From Bacteroidota bacterium (lineage in GTDB: Bacteria; Bacteroidota; Bacteroidia; Flavobacteriales; Weeksellaceae), in assembly GCA_023419095.1 (NCBI GenBank), contig JAEZYN010000028.1, positions 1-45,251 on the forward strand: a DNA stretch of 45,251 nucleotides, in the 5' to 3' direction. Shown one piece after another: positions 8,289-16,839 of the stretch. A program made the position numbers and the translations under genes. A model generated the notes under the pieces. The model searched no databases. It worked only from the letters and a program-made list of their open reading frames with translations, and was not told the DNA's origin. Position 1 is the first letter of the stretch, and the number at the start of each line of letters is the position of its first letter.

Positions 8289-8968
8289 CAGCGAAGGAAT
8301 TTTTGTTCGGTTTTTTCGGCTTCCTCGAGTTTTCTATCGAACTGGTTAAACTTCTTGAAGCTCTGCAAAAATATAAAAACACTGAAAATCAATAATATAA
8401 AACCCACCACTTTTCTGATGCGCGTTGCAAGTTTGTCGGTAAGTTTATAATGAAATTGCTTTGCAAGATAGATTTTAAGAAAGTCTATTAGCAGATAAGT
8501 TGCTACCACCAAAGCCATGTAGAGTAGAAATTCGTCAAGTTCCGGATAAGCATTTCGCACGGAAATTACGGTGACTAACCAAAAAAGTACGACACCGATA
8601 TTTAAAATATTAAAGAAAAAACCATTAAGAAATGTCTTGAAATAGTTCTGACTGATCAGTTTTTCTTCTCCGGGAAGATGCATTTTGGTTTTTGAAACCA
8701 TCATATAAACGGCGTAAATCAAAATAATCAAAGCTGTAATACGGTAAAAACCAGGGTGCTTGTCGATTAATTGAACCAAATCACCGCTCGCAAAAAATGC
8801 CGCGGCAATGCAGAGGATATCAGCGGCAATCACGCCCAAATCCAGCGCAATTGCATGCCGCGGACCACGGCAAAAACTGGTTTCAATAAGAAGGAAAAAA
8901 ATCGGACCGATAAATACAAGACTGAGCATAATGCCCAGACCCACGGCCGATAAAATAAGTTCTAACAT
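8288..8968 (-). CDS. LysE/RhtB family transporter
   Basis: A 226-residue membrane protein with about six hydrophobic segments. The N-terminal SAVGLGIMLSLVFIGPIFFLLIETSF fits the LysE/RhtB exporter fold, whose members expel amino acids or related metabolites. The substrate cannot be inferred. ATG 8968 is chosen because the 13 residues upstream are polar and out of character; the longer frame overlaps the region next to rnr. The last 25 or so residues are charged and probably cytoplasmic. It is coupled to the downstream LD-carboxypeptidase gene, hinting at export of a wall-derived or amino-acid product, which is speculative. Confidence 0.85.
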   Translation of the reverse strand: MLELILSAVGLGIMLSLVFIGPIFFLLIETSFCRGPRHAIALDLGVIAADILCIAAAFFASGDLVQLIDKHPGFYRITALIILIYAVYMMVSKTKMHLPGEEKLISQNYFKTFLNGFFFNILNIGVVLFWLVTVISVRNAYPELDEFLLYMALVVATYLLIDFLKIYLAKQFHYKLTDKLATRIRKVVGFILLIFSVFIFLQSFKKFNQFDRKLEEAEKTEQKFLR

Positions 8969-9016
8969 AAGTAAATTATGCTGCAGTGCCGCGTCTACAA
9001 GACACAAAATTCTGCG

Positions 9017-11173
9017 TTAGTCATTAATGATCTTGAAATCGAGCTGTTTCTGGATGAGATTTGCCTTCATTACCTTTATACGTACTTCGTCGCCCAGCTG
9101 GTATTGGTTGCCGGTTCGGGCGCCCTGTACAAGATGATTTTTAGCATCGTACGAATATGAATCGTCCATCAGGTCGCGCAGTTTGATAAGACCTTCCGCG
9201 CCGTTTTCGGGAATCTGAACCCAGAAACCAAAATCTGCTACGCCGGAAATCACGCCTTTAAAGTCCTGTCCGACATGTTTTTCCATAAATTTCACCTGCA
9301 TAAACTTGATTGAATCCCGTTCTGCGTCGGCAGCCAAACGCTCCATTGCGCTGCAATGTTTACTTTTCTCTTCGTAATCGTTTTTATTTGGAGACTTTCC
9401 GCCATCCAGATAATGCTGCAAAAGTCTGTGCGCGATAAGGTCGGGATATCGCCGTATCGGTGACGTGAAATGTGTGTAATAATCGAAGCCAAGGCCGTAA
9501 TGGCCAATCGGATTGGTAGAGTAGACGGCTTTGCTCATAGAGCGCATCGCCAAAGTCTCGATCATGTTTTCTTCACCTTTGCCTTTTACGTCGTGTAAAA
9601 GCTGGTTCAGCGAATCAGCAACCTTTTTTGAATTTGCAAGATCCATTTTGTAACCAAATGTGGATACAAAATCGCGCAAAGCCTCAAGTTTAGTAGGATC
9701 GGGATCATCATGAATCCTGTAAATAAAGGTATTTCCGGTAGGTTCGCCGCGTTTGTTTAATGATATAAATTCAGAAACTTTGCGGTTGGCAAGCAGCATG
9801 AATTCTTCAATAAGATGGTTTGAATCTTTGCTCACCTTGAAATAAACACCGATTGGTTCGCTGTTTTCATCCAGGTTGAAACGCACCTCGCTCCGGTCAA
9901 ACGTGATTGCTCCGTTGCGTATGCGATCTCTTCTCAAAATCTTCGCAAGCCGGTCCAGAGTGAGAATTTCCTCAGACAAATCACCTTCACCGGTTTCAAT
10001 TCTTTCCTGGGCTTCTTCATAAGAAAACCGCCGGTCTGAATGGATCACGGTGCGGCCAAACCACTGGTTCACGAGGTCTGCATTTTCATCCATCTCGAAA
10101 ACGGCCGAGAATGTATATTTATCCTCGTTCGGGCGGAGTGAACACACGTCATTACTCAATACTTCCGGAAGCATCGGCACCACACGGTCAACGAGATAGA
10201 CCGAGGTTGCACGGTCGTACGCTTCATCGTCCAATAAAGTTCCGGGACGCACGTAATGGGAAACGTCCGCGATGTGAACACCGATTTCAAAATTGCCGTT
10301 GTCTAATTTTTGGATAGACAGGGCATCATCAAAATCTTTAGCATCTTTCGGGTCGATAGTAAAAGTGCAGATATTGCGCATATCACGACGTTTTGCCACC
10401 TCAGAAGCGGTGATTGAACGGTCAATATGCGAGGCTTCGTTTTCCACATCTTCGGGGAAAGAGTAGGGAAGTCCGTATTCTGCGAGAATTGAGTGAATTT
10501 CAGTTTCGTGCTCGCCGGGTGCGCCAAGAACTTTCACGATTTCACCTTCCGGATTCTTTTCTCCTGCCCGCCATTCGACCATTTTCACCACTACCTTATC
10601 GCCGTCTCTGGCACCGCCTATTTTTCCTTTAGGTACAAAAATATCCGTGTTGATCGTCTTTTTATCGCATACCACAAAGCCAAAATCTTTGTGATTGATC
10701 AGCTGGAAAGTACCGACAAACTCCTCACGGTTTCGTTTGAGCACCTCCAGTACCGAACCTTCAAGTTTTTTTCCTTTGAAATGATAGGTTACTACCAATA
10801 CTTCATCACCCTGCAAAGCATCTTTCACATTTTTGGAGTGGATGAAGATGTCATCGTCAAGATCGGGAACGTTGACGTACGCATTTCCGGCCTGATTGAA
10901 ATCGATAATGCCAGTGACCGTTCCTTCAATATTCAGATTGAGGGTGTATTTTCCTTTTTCGGTCTCTTTTATCTGCTGCTCTGCGAGAAGCTTGTGCAGT
11001 GCCTGAATTACCTGCTCGCGCTGGCGTGGGTTACGATAATCTATGCCGTCTGCAAGCTGTTTATAGTTATAAACCTTGCTGGACTGGCGGTTCATGAAAC
11101 GCAGAATAAGGCGCCCTATTTCCTGCAGTTTATGATTGTTTTTATGAGAAACAAATTTGCTTTTTTTAGCCAT
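9017..11173 (-). CDS. rnr: Ribonuclease R
   Basis: A 718-residue 3'-5' exoribonuclease of the RNase II/RNB superfamily that degrades structured RNA and takes part in rRNA and mRNA quality control. In order it shows an N-terminal winged-helix-like segment, cold-shock/OB domains (residues about 60-220), the RNB catalytic domain with the Asp cluster in IDPKDAKDFDDALS (about 270-290) and HFTSPIRRYPDLIAHRLL (about 560), and a C-terminal S1 domain (from about 630). It lacks the long basic tail of the E. coli enzyme. It starts 20 bases after the rpiB stop on the same strand. Confidence 0.96.
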   Translation of the reverse strand: MAKKSKFVSHKNNHKLQEIGRLILRFMNRQSSKVYNYKQLADGIDYRNPRQREQVIQALHKLLAEQQIKETEKGKYTLNLNIEGTVTGIIDFNQAGNAYVNVPDLDDDIFIHSKNVKDALQGDEVLVVTYHFKGKKLEGSVLEVLKRNREEFVGTFQLINHKDFGFVVCDKKTINTDIFVPKGKIGGARDGDKVVVKMVEWRAGEKNPEGEIVKVLGAPGEHETEIHSILAEYGLPYSFPEDVENEASHIDRSITASEVAKRRDMRNICTFTIDPKDAKDFDDALSIQKLDNGNFEIGVHIADVSHYVRPGTLLDDEAYDRATSVYLVDRVVPMLPEVLSNDVCSLRPNEDKYTFSAVFEMDENADLVNQWFGRTVIHSDRRFSYEEAQERIETGEGDLSEEILTLDRLAKILRRDRIRNGAITFDRSEVRFNLDENSEPIGVYFKVSKDSNHLIEEFMLLANRKVSEFISLNKRGEPTGNTFIYRIHDDPDPTKLEALRDFVSTFGYKMDLANSKKVADSLNQLLHDVKGKGEENMIETLAMRSMSKAVYSTNPIGHYGLGFDYYTHFTSPIRRYPDLIAHRLLQHYLDGGKSPNKNDYEEKSKHCSAMERLAADAERDSIKFMQVKFMEKHVGQDFKGVISGVADFGFWVQIPENGAEGLIKLRDLMDDSYSYDAKNHLVQGARTGNQYQLGDEVRIKVMKANLIQKQLDFKIIND

Positions 11174-11193
11174 ATTTAATTTTTAATTTGTGA

Positions 11194-11622
11194 TTAGCAC
11201 GGGATTTTGTCCACCCTGAGCTGATGCCTACCGCCTTCGAATTCGGTAGCCAGAAATTTTTCTATAATTTCTATTGCCAGTTCTGCGGCGATGAAGCGCG
11301 CCGGAATAGCGATCATGTTGGCATTATTGTGCATACGCGCAAGTTCTGCAAGTTCCGGCATCCAGCAGAGGGCGCAACGGATATTCTGGTGCTTGTTTGC
11401 CGCTATCTGCACGCCGTTTCCGCTGCCGCAGATTAAAATTCCAAGTTCGTTATTGCCGTCTTCAACTGATTTGGCGCTGGGATGCACATAATCCGGATAG
11501 TCCACCGATTCTTCGGAATGTGTACCAAAATCTTCAAACTCGACACGCGCACCAAAGTGTTTCTTGATGATTTCTTTGTAACGGAAGCCTGCATGGTCTG
11601 CGGCAATGCTAATCTTTTTCAT
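11194..11622 (-). CDS. rpiB: Ribose 5-phosphate isomerase B
   Basis: A 142-residue RpiB that interconverts ribose 5-phosphate and ribulose 5-phosphate in the pentose phosphate pathway. The AADHAGF start, the catalytic-region CGSGNGVQIAANKHQNIRCAL (about 66-86) and the NNANMIAIPARF stretch are characteristic. It is the first gene of a leftward pair with rnr. Upstream lies the 686-bp intergenic region with origin-like features, and its neighbour on the other side, pgk, runs in the opposite direction. Confidence 0.95.
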   Translation of the reverse strand: MKKISIAADHAGFRYKEIIKKHFGARVEFEDFGTHSEESVDYPDYVHPSAKSVEDGNNELGILICGSGNGVQIAANKHQNIRCALCWMPELAELARMHNNANMIAIPARFIAAELAIEIIEKFLATEFEGGRHQLRVDKIPC

Positions 11623-11715
11623 TCGTTTATCTTCTGAATTCTTACAAATTTAAGATTTAATAAATAAAAATGTCTTGGAATAATCAGTATCAACTATATA
11701 AGTTGCTTCGTACAT

Positions 11716-11838
11716 TGCGTGAACGCGTGAGCGATGGCAGCGGCTACCATGCAGGGACGTCCCACTAGGGCGGACCGAGGAGTAATAGCGGACAGCGCGG
11801 CCCCAGCGGCTGCAAAAGCGATGGCGGGGGACACGCCC
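11716..11838 (+). repeat. GC-rich structured intergenic repeat, copy 1
   Basis: A GC-rich block in AT-rich surroundings, made of CGATGGCAGCGGCTACC (11732-11748), a variable stretch holding the palindrome GGGACGTCCC (11754-11763), then ATAGCGGACAGCGCGG (11785-11800) and a further GC-rich tail to 11838. The two conserved half-sites recur on the minus strand at 25944-26007 around a different hairpin, so this is one member of a dispersed family. I recall similar elements as abundant in Flavobacteriia, possibly related to the Flavo-1 RNA motif; that link is from memory. The open frames crossing it are probably not genes. Confidence 0.65.
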
Positions 11839-11877
11839 AAACAATTGCGGATGAAATGACTATTGCCCAAGAAAACG

Positions 11878-12204
11878 TGTGGATAAGTGTTCAAAACAAT
11901 CTCTTTGCAAATCAGTTTTAATTTCTTAATGCACAAAAAAACCTGTGCGAACGAAAATCATTTCACGAAAGTTTGCGTGCAGTTTCAGTTCGGTTTTCCA
12001 TAGTAAGGAAGTGAACAAATCGCAGCTGTGCAATTTACTAACAAATGTGGATAACGAACTTAAAATATTAATTTATAACTACTTAAAAAGTGGATAATAA
12101 TTGTATCAAAAGAGATTCTGTGTGACAAAATAAATGCAAAAATATTATCCCCAAAACCAAGAACTACAACAACATCTATCATTTATTTTTTTTAATTAAA
12201 AAAG
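11878..12204. other. oriC: Candidate chromosomal replication origin (oriC): DnaA-box cluster and AT-rich DNA
   Basis: Two perfect E. coli-type DnaA boxes, TGTGGATAA, lie at 11878-11886 and 12046-12054. One-mismatch boxes are TAATGCACA (11927-11935), AGTGGATAA (12089-12097) and TTATCCCCA (12145-12153). Between and beyond them are strongly AT-rich tracts (12059-12090 and 12174-12204) that could serve as an unwinding element. No coding sequence is credible across the block. Flanking genes diverge (rpiB leftward, pgk rightward), and two parS sites lie 2.3-4.5 kb to the right around mnmG, a gene often close to oriC. dnaA itself is not in the window, which is not unusual. The assignment is inference from box density and context. 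Confidence 0.65.
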
Positions 12205-12282
12205 AATTTGTTGGGAAAATAGGAGAGTGGAGGTTTGTGGAAATTCGGTTTAAAAATAGTTTCGGTTGCGCTGAATAAATGT

Positions 12283-12290
12283 TAAATTTG
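12283..12290 (+). promoter_or_regulatory. Candidate -7 promoter box for pgk
   Basis: TAAATTTG matches the Bacteroidota -7 consensus TAnnTTTG exactly and ends 18 bases before the pgk ATG. The nearest TTG upstream (12266-12268) is at 14 bases, closer than the usual spacing, so the -33 element is uncertain. Confidence 0.5.
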
Positions 12291-12308
12291 TGAAACCAAA
12301 AAACGATT

Positions 12309-13499
12309 ATGAAGACAATCAACGATTTTAATTTTAAAGATAAAAAAGCGCTTGTCCGCGTCGATTTCAACGTGCCGCAAAGTGCAGATCTGAAAGTTAC
12401 AGACAACACGAGGATCGAAGCGGTGAAGCCAACTATCGATAAAATTCTGGGTGATGGAGGATCGGTGATCCTTATGACTCATCTCGGAAGACCAAAAGGT
12501 AAATTTTCCGATGAGTTCTCACTTAAAAATATAGTTGATGAAGTAAGCAAGGTATTGGGTCATGAGGTGAAGTTTTGCCCTGACTGCATTGGTGAGGATG
12601 CTACAAATATGACAGGAAGCCTAAAACCTGGCGAAATTCTGCTGCTGGAGAACCTGCGTTTTTATAATGAAGAGGAAGATGGAAATGTAGAATTTGCCGA
12701 GAAACTGTCTAAATATGCTGACGCGTATGTGAATGATGCTTTCGGAACGGCGCATCGCGAACATGCTTCTACAGCGGTGATTGCGAAGTTTTTCCCACAA
12801 ACTAAATTTTTCGGTTTACTGATGGCGAAAGAGTTGGAAGCCATCGAAAAAGTATTGGGCAAAGGTGAAAAACCTGTAACTGCGATACTTGGTGGCAGCA
12901 AGGTTTCTACTAAGATTACCATTATTGAGAATATCTTGCCTGCTATCGATAATCTGATTATTGGCGGTGGAATGGCATTTACTTTCATCCGTGCACTGGG
13001 CGGCAGTATTGGGAATTCACTTTTGGAAGAAGACAAGATGAATTTAGCCTTGGAAATACTAGCCAAAGCTGAGGCGATGAACGTAAAAGTGTATTTGCCT
13101 ACAGATACTGTTATCGCGGATGAGTTCAGTAATGAAGCGCAGCGCAGCGAGGTTGATATTTACGAAATTCCTGATGGCTGGATGGGTATGGATGCCGGAT
13201 CCCGCAGCCGCGTGCTTTTCCACGACGTCCTATTGAATTCGCGTACGATTCTTTGGAACGGTCCGATCGGTGTATTTGAAATGCCAAATTTTGCAGCTGG
13301 AACGGTCGCGCTTGGTGACAGTATTGCGAAAGCAACCCGTTTAGGTGCGTTTTCGCTTGTAGGTGGAGGAGACAGCGTAGCATTTGTGAAGCAGTTCGGT
13401 TATGACGATAAAGTAAGTTATGTTTCTACAGGTGGCGGCGCAATGCTGGAGAGCCTGGAAGGAAAAGAGCTGCCGGGCGTAAAGGCAATTAATTCGTAA
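12309..13499 (+). CDS. pgk: Phosphoglycerate kinase
   Basis: A 396-residue glycolytic kinase that transfers phosphate between 1,3-bisphosphoglycerate and ADP. Full-length family motifs are present: VRVDFNVP near residue 17, the substrate-binding MTHLGRPKG (about 57), NDAFGTAHREHAS (about 140), the nucleotide-binding GGSKVSTK (about 195), and the C-terminal GGGDSVAFV and STGGGAMLE. It is monocistronic in this window, with its own -7 box and a strong terminator 20 bases after the stop. Its position beside the putative origin would favour high gene dosage in fast growth. Confidence 0.97.
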   Translation: MKTINDFNFKDKKALVRVDFNVPQSADLKVTDNTRIEAVKPTIDKILGDGGSVILMTHLGRPKGKFSDEFSLKNIVDEVSKVLGHEVKFCPDCIGEDATNMTGSLKPGEILLLENLRFYNEEEDGNVEFAEKLSKYADAYVNDAFGTAHREHASTAVIAKFFPQTKFFGLLMAKELEAIEKVLGKGEKPVTAILGGSKVSTKITIIENILPAIDNLIIGGGMAFTFIRALGGSIGNSLLEEDKMNLALEILAKAEAMNVKVYLPTDTVIADEFSNEAQRSEVDIYEIPDGWMGMDAGSRSRVLFHDVLLNSRTILWNGPIGVFEMPNFAAGTVALGDSIAKATRLGAFSLVGGGDSVAFVKQFGYDDKVSYVSTGGGAMLESLEGKELPGVKAINS

Positions 13500-13519
13500 C
13501 AGCAAAATATTTTTAAACA

Positions 13520-13555
13520 AAAATCCTGAAATTAATTTTTCAGGATTTTGTTTTT
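13520..13555. terminator. Terminator between pgk and the convergent methyltransferase
   Basis: A perfect 12-bp stem AAAATCCTGAAA / TTTCAGGATTTT (13520-13531 and 13538-13549) with a 6-base loop, followed by a T-rich run and preceded by an A-rich run. It ends pgk and could also act on the convergent minus-strand gene. Confidence 0.85.
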
Positions 13556-13633
13556 ATATCGGAATGAGTTTTTGATAAAATTCTTGTTGCAGGTGAAAAT
13601 TCGGCTTTCAGAAATGCTGAAAAAATCGATGAT

Positions 13634-14452
13634 CTACTTTTTTCTGATAATATATGTCAGACTAGAAAATTCGCCCGTTTTTATGGCCTTAAAATTGGAA
13701 ATTGCTCCAAAAATGAATCCCCGAAGCCAAAAAAGTGTTGATTTTTTGTATTTCTCACTTAATATGGAAATATAAAACGCATCGAACATTAATGGTTTTA
13801 TATATTCCAAATTCCAGTTTGGAGTTTTTAAGAGACGCTCCATTCCCGATTTCGAAAAGTGATATACATGTCGGGGCACATCGTAGGCTGCCCAGAATTC
13901 ACGGTATTTTTTCGCATCGTATGACGTGTGGTTTGGGACGGCGATAACGAGTAAGCCGTTTGGTTTTAATTTTTGGTATACAGCTTCCAAAAATTCTGAT
14001 TGATTTGGGATGTGTTCGAAAACATGCCATAATGTAATGGCATCCATTGATGCATTTTCCAATTGATGCAGATCGCGGATAAATGTGGTTTTTAATAATT
14101 TTTTTTCAGCAGATTTACGCGCATTTTCATTGGGCTCGTAGCCGAATGTTGTGAAATCTCTTTCAATAAATTTAAGGAATTCTCCAGCGCCACAGCCATA
14201 ATCAAGGACATTCGCGTTCTGAGGCAGTTCCCTAGCCAGTATGTTTCTTTTAAAATTAAGATTTAGCTGCTGTATTTTTTTATAGATAAATTCTTTAATT
14301 CCGCCGGAATCCTGATGGTGGGAAATGTATTCTTGGGACTGATAATATTTATCCAGGTCTTGTGGAATAGGGTAGGTTTTAAGAATGCCCGGAATCCCGG
14401 TAGGTATGAGCTCAAAATATTCCTTAGTAAGGAAATTGTCTTTTACTTTCAT
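13634..14452 (-). CDS. Class I SAM-dependent methyltransferase
   Basis: A 272-residue methyltransferase of the Methyltransf_11/23 type. Motif I VLDYGCGAG is at residues 82-90, followed by the acidic FGYEPNENAR (motif II), DAITLWHVFEHIPN (motif IV region) and LLVIAVPNHTSYDA. A ~75-residue N-terminal extension precedes the Rossmann core (LTKEYFELIPTGIPGILKTYP), similar to methyltransferases found with glycan genes. The substrate is unknown. It follows mnmG on the same strand after a 43-base gap that holds a parS site, so it is probably read through from mnmG. Confidence 0.88.
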   Translation of the reverse strand: MKVKDNFLTKEYFELIPTGIPGILKTYPIPQDLDKYYQSQEYISHHQDSGGIKEFIYKKIQQLNLNFKRNILARELPQNANVLDYGCGAGEFLKFIERDFTTFGYEPNENARKSAEKKLLKTTFIRDLHQLENASMDAITLWHVFEHIPNQSEFLEAVYQKLKPNGLLVIAVPNHTSYDAKKYREFWAAYDVPRHVYHFSKSGMERLLKTPNWNLEYIKPLMFDAFYISILSEKYKKSTLFWLRGFIFGAISNFKAIKTGEFSSLTYIIRKK

Positions 14453-14472
14453 TAATTTGTTAAGGAGTCAAA

Positions 14473-14488
14473 TGTTTCACGTGAAACA
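14473..14488. other. parS: parS centromere site 1
   Basis: TGTTTCACGTGAAACA, a perfect 16-bp palindrome and an exact fit to the chromosomal parS consensus (TGTTNCACGTGAAACA) bound by ParB. It sits in the 43-base gap downstream of mnmG. ParB and ParA genes are not in the window. Confidence 0.9.
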
Positions 14489-14495
14489 TTATATT

Positions 14496-16358
14496 TTATC
14501 GGTTCATGTAGACGAGCAGAACATTCATATCTGAGGGCGAAACACCACTGATTCGGCTTGCCTGCGCAATTGTTTTTGGTCGTATTTTATTGAGTTTTTG
14601 GCGCGATTCTGACGAGAGCGAGTTAATTTTTGAGTAATCAAAATCTTCGGGTATCCGGATAGTTTCAAGTTTCTGCATCTTTGCGACACTTTCCCGTTCT
14701 TTCTCTATGTATCCGCGATATTTGATATTAATTTCCGCCTGTTCACGAACTTCTTCTGTATAATTTTCGGTTTTATTTCTCAATTCCTCGATTTTGTCGA
14801 GCATATTTAAAGTAATATTAGGCCGCGTAAGAATTTGGGCAGCACGATACGCCTGATCCACCGGCGCTGAATCAATTTCTGCTAAAATTGGATTAATAAC
14901 ACCGGGTTTTAACGAAGTTTCCTTTAGTAGGTTTTCGAGTTCATTGCTTTTAGCAATTTTTTCCTCCACTTTGTCAAGTCTTTCCTGTGATGCTAAGCCG
15001 ATTCTGAAAGCTTTCTCTGTAAGCCTAATGTCCGCATTATCCTGGCGGAGCAGTAGCCTGTATTCTGCTCTGGAAGTGAACATTCTGTAAGGTTCTTCTG
15101 TACCTTTGGTTATCAGGTCATCTATTAAAACACCGATATAAGCTTCATCACGATTTAGAATAAATTCTTCCTTTCCGTGAACCTTGTTATGGGCGTTGAT
15201 CCCTGCCATAAGACCCTGTCCTGCCGCTTCTTCGTAGCCCGTCGTGCCATTGATTTGACCTGCAAAGTACAGATTATTAACAAGTTTAGTTTCTAATGTG
15301 TGTTGTAGCTGAGTAGGAGGGAAGTAATCGTACTCTATCGCGTATCCCGGACGGAAAACTTTTACATTTTCAAAACCTGGGATATGTTTCATGGCTTTTA
15401 TCTGTACATCTTCCGGCAGTGAGGAACTGAAACCATTAACATAAATTTCAACTGTACGCCAACCTTCAGGTTCCACAAACAGTTGGTGTCTTGTGCGTTC
15501 TGCAAAACGGTTTACCTTATCTTCTATACTTGGACAATACCGCGGACCAATGCTCTGAATTGTACCATTAAACATTGGACTCCGATCAAAGCCCTCACGC
15601 AGGATTTCGTGTACAGTCTCGTTTGTGTAAACAATGTGGCAACTGAGTTGTCGGGTAAGTTTAGGTGTATCAGTAAATGAAAATTTTTGAGGATTTTCGT
15701 CGCCTTTTTGTTCTTCCATCTTGGAATAGTCGAGGCTACGGCCATCGACACGCGGTGGAGTACCCGTCTTCATCCGGCCGGATTCAAAACCTAAGGACAC
15801 CAGCTGTTCGGTGATACCGAACGCGCGTGGTTCGCCCATTCGTCCGCCACCGAGTTGCTTATCACCAACGTGAATAAGCCCGTTTAGGAATGTACCATTC
15901 GTCAGTACAACGGCATGCGCCCTGATTGATATTCCTAAGGAAGTTACGACACCACACACCTTGTTATTTTCGATGATAAGGCTTTTAACCATATCCTGGA
16001 AAAAATCAAGATTAGGTGTATTTTCAAGTGCAATCCTCCATTCTTCGGCAAACAACATACGATCGTTCTGGGTTCTGGGAGACCACATTGCAGGCCCTTT
16101 AGAAAGATTCAGCATTTTGAACTGTATGGCTGATTTGTCGGCTATTATTCCCGAATAACCGCCTATTGCATCGATTTCACGTACAATCTGGCCTTTCGCA
16201 ATACCTCCCATAGCCGGGTTGCAGGACATTTGCCCAATGGTCTGCATATTCATTGTGATGAGGAGGGTTTTTGAGCCCATGTTGGCGGCAGCTGCGGCCG
16301 CTTCACTACCCGCATGGCCTGCGCCTACTACTATAACGTCGTATATCTCAGATATCAT
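14496..16358 (-). CDS. mnmG: tRNA uridine-5-carboxymethylaminomethyl modification enzyme MnmG (GidA)
   Basis: A 620-residue FAD-dependent enzyme that, with MnmE, installs the cmnm5 group on U34 of certain tRNAs. The FAD loop VVGAGHAGSEAA (about residues 10-21), the family signatures NPAMGGIAKGQIVREIDA and GGRMGEPRAFGITEQL, and the C-terminal GQINGTTGYEEAAGQGLMAG are all visible, followed by the helical MnmE-binding region to residue 620. Length matches the family. It is bracketed by two parS sites in gaps of 43 and 47 bases. MnmG (gidA) is a long-known neighbour of oriC in many bacteria, in line with the candidate origin 2.3 kb away. Confidence 0.97.
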   Translation of the reverse strand: MISEIYDVIVVGAGHAGSEAAAAAANMGSKTLLITMNMQTIGQMSCNPAMGGIAKGQIVREIDAIGGYSGIIADKSAIQFKMLNLSKGPAMWSPRTQNDRMLFAEEWRIALENTPNLDFFQDMVKSLIIENNKVCGVVTSLGISIRAHAVVLTNGTFLNGLIHVGDKQLGGGRMGEPRAFGITEQLVSLGFESGRMKTGTPPRVDGRSLDYSKMEEQKGDENPQKFSFTDTPKLTRQLSCHIVYTNETVHEILREGFDRSPMFNGTIQSIGPRYCPSIEDKVNRFAERTRHQLFVEPEGWRTVEIYVNGFSSSLPEDVQIKAMKHIPGFENVKVFRPGYAIEYDYFPPTQLQHTLETKLVNNLYFAGQINGTTGYEEAAGQGLMAGINAHNKVHGKEEFILNRDEAYIGVLIDDLITKGTEEPYRMFTSRAEYRLLLRQDNADIRLTEKAFRIGLASQERLDKVEEKIAKSNELENLLKETSLKPGVINPILAEIDSAPVDQAYRAAQILTRPNITLNMLDKIEELRNKTENYTEEVREQAEINIKYRGYIEKERESVAKMQKLETIRIPEDFDYSKINSLSSESRQKLNKIRPKTIAQASRISGVSPSDMNVLLVYMNR

Positions 16359-16376
16359 TTTTAAATTTTAGCATAA

Positions 16377-16392
16377 TGTTTCACGTGAAACA
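16377..16392. other. parS: parS centromere site 2
   Basis: A second TGTTTCACGTGAAACA, identical to the site at 14473-14488, in the 47-base gap between ybeY and mnmG, immediately upstream of the mnmG start. ParB spreading from here could also affect mnmG transcription, which is inference. Confidence 0.9.
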
Positions 16393-16405
16393 TTTAAAAT
16401 AGTAA

Positions 16406-16834
16406 TTAAATTCCAGCGTATTTTTGATAATACAAGTCCACATAATGATCTTCTTTCTCAGTCATTATTGCCTGTTCAGCATCAAGTTTGTCGCCATAAC
16501 CGCATAGATGTAAAATCCCGTGGGCGAAAACTCTAAGCAACTCACTTTCAAAGCTGTTGTTGTGATCTACAGCATTTTCTGAAATTCGCGGCAAAGATAC
16601 GAAAATATCACCGCTGATCATTTTACCCTTCACATAGTCGAAAGTGATAATATCTGTGAAGTAATCATGTGCCAGATATTGCCGGTTAATTTTAAGCAAA
16701 TATTCATCGCTGCACAGTATATAGGAAACGGGTCCCGGTTTCTTACGTTCATCTATTATAATATTTTCCAGCCAATTTTCAACCGAACGGGGCAAGGGGA
16801 TGGATTCTGCATCTTCAAATGTAAAGTCTATCAT
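16406..16834 (-). CDS. ybeY: Endoribonuclease YbeY (rRNA maturation factor)
   Basis: A 142-residue zinc-dependent endoribonuclease involved in 16S rRNA 3'-end maturation and ribosome quality control. The zinc motif HGILHLCGYGDK (HGxLHLxGY) near residue 110 is diagnostic. The final His of the usual HGxLHLxGYDH is replaced by Asp-Lys here, a variation worth checking against relatives. ATG 16834 is chosen so that MIDFTFEDAES is the N-terminus; an earlier ATG at 16849 would overlap the patatin gene by 10 bases. It begins 5 bases after that gene's stop. Confidence 0.93.
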   Translation of the reverse strand: MIDFTFEDAESIPLPRSVENWLENIIIDERKKPGPVSYILCSDEYLLKINRQYLAHDYFTDIITFDYVKGKMISGDIFVSLPRISENAVDHNNSFESELLRVFAHGILHLCGYGDKLDAEQAIMTEKEDHYVDLYYQKYAGI

Positions 16835-16839
16835 ATTAT

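Noticed and set aside
11623..11877. Treating the whole 686-bp gap as origin
   Set aside because: The DnaA-like boxes begin at 11878; the part to the left is the structured repeat and an AT-rich spacer without boxes, so it was not included in the oriC call.
11694..11936. Open frames of 64 and 80 residues across the intergenic region before pgk (minus strand)
   Set aside because: They run through the GC-rich structured repeat, which keeps frames open by composition. No family, start signal or neighbour support; the noncoding repeat explains them.
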